Made by a program: the position numbers and the translations under genes. Under the pieces are notes generated by a model. That model did no database searches, was not told where the DNA came from, and worked only from the letters and a program-made list of their open reading frames with translations. Shown one piece after another: positions 58,822-58,892 of a DNA stretch of 58,892 bases. Source of the stretch: Sphingopyxis macrogoltabida (lineage in GTDB: Bacteria > Pseudomonadota > Alphaproteobacteria > Sphingomonadales > Sphingomonadaceae); assembly GCF_001307295.1 (NCBI RefSeq), contig NZ_CP012702.1, positions 1-58,892 of the forward strand. The letters run 5' to 3'. Each line of letters opens with the position of its first letter. The first letter of the stretch is position 1.

Positions 58822-58892
58822 GTGGGGTAGGTATCTCCCAACCGTGAAGCGCGATCCGATAGGATTGAGCGTATCGGTTAACATTAGCCGCC
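58821..58892 (+). other. oriT: oriT, left inverted-repeat arm and spacer
   Basis: 58821-58836 (TGTGGGGTAGGTATCT) is the exact reverse complement of 25-40. A smaller repeat CCGATA-N10-TATCGG lies at 58856-58877, about 30 bp before the nic if the ends join. The stretch has no gene. Confidence 0.7.

Noticed and set aside
1..58892. tRNA or rRNA genes
   Set aside because: I looked for the T-loop GTTCGA-type core with CCA ends and for rRNA-like stretches and saw none that fold convincingly.

Overview
This 58.9-kb window looks like a conjugative plasmid from a sphingomonad-type alphaproteobacterium, and probably the whole circle. It is GC-rich. It carries parAB, a replication and copy-control module, a virB/virD4 type IV secretion system, a MOBP-type relaxase with a small accessory protein, four identical 880-bp copies of IS6100, and a Rieske-dioxygenase catabolic cassette. 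Bases 9-18 hold an RP4/T-DNA-border-type nic sequence (TATCCTG/CCA). A 16-base arm at 25-40 is the exact reverse complement of 58821-58836, so the two window ends appear to be two halves of one oriT.

Layout. 1-40 and 58821-58892: oriT. 121-22538: a block of small genes, almost all on the minus strand (parB, parA, ssb, a serine recombinase, a sigma-4-like regulator, a DUF6884 protein, a DUF4942 methyltransferase, a DUF3768 protein, a Fic toxin with VbhA-like antitoxin, an ArdC-like antirestriction protein, a second large ParB-like protein, a TNase, a primase-like protein, a Rep candidate). If nicking occurs at base 15/16, this block enters the recipient first, with the + strand as the transferred strand and as the template for these genes. 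22600-23145: copy-control region (ctRNA candidate, ribbon-helix-helix repressor, two matching operators). 23617-55263: IS6100-delimited segments. These are a chromosome-like piece (chrA interrupted by a Tn3-family element, malate synthase G, a LysR regulator), a catabolic piece (amidase remnant, HD hydratase-like protein, MarR gene interrupted by an IS3-family element, Rieske dioxygenase alpha, beta and ferredoxin, MFS remnant), and the T4SS operon virD4-virB11...virB1 on the minus strand. 55276-58821: mobilization genes.

Two points stand out. First, the leading block is divided into transcription units by three families of duplicated, GC-rich, hairpin-rich leaders (A x2, B x2, C x3). A 16-bp palindrome, GGTGGCAGCTGCCACC, occurs 12 times in the window and mostly sits just after a stop codon at unit boundaries. 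With the nic position and gene polarity, this suggests a multi-copy promoter or terminator system for expression on entry into the recipient, possibly analogous to the single-stranded promoters of F-like leading regions. Second, the 30.7 kb between IS6100 copies 1 and 4 is an inversion. The 8-bp flanks left of the two copies (TACTTGGG and CCCAAGTA) are reverse complements. Flipping the segment rejoins a small secreted-protein gene in frame and puts the T4SS back on the + strand.

Together the genes describe a self-transmissible plasmid. It maintains itself (Rep/RHH/ctRNA, ParAB), nicks at oriT, exports through VirB/D4 with EexN-type exclusion, and appears to protect its incoming DNA. It has also picked up an aromatic-catabolism cassette through IS6100 activity.
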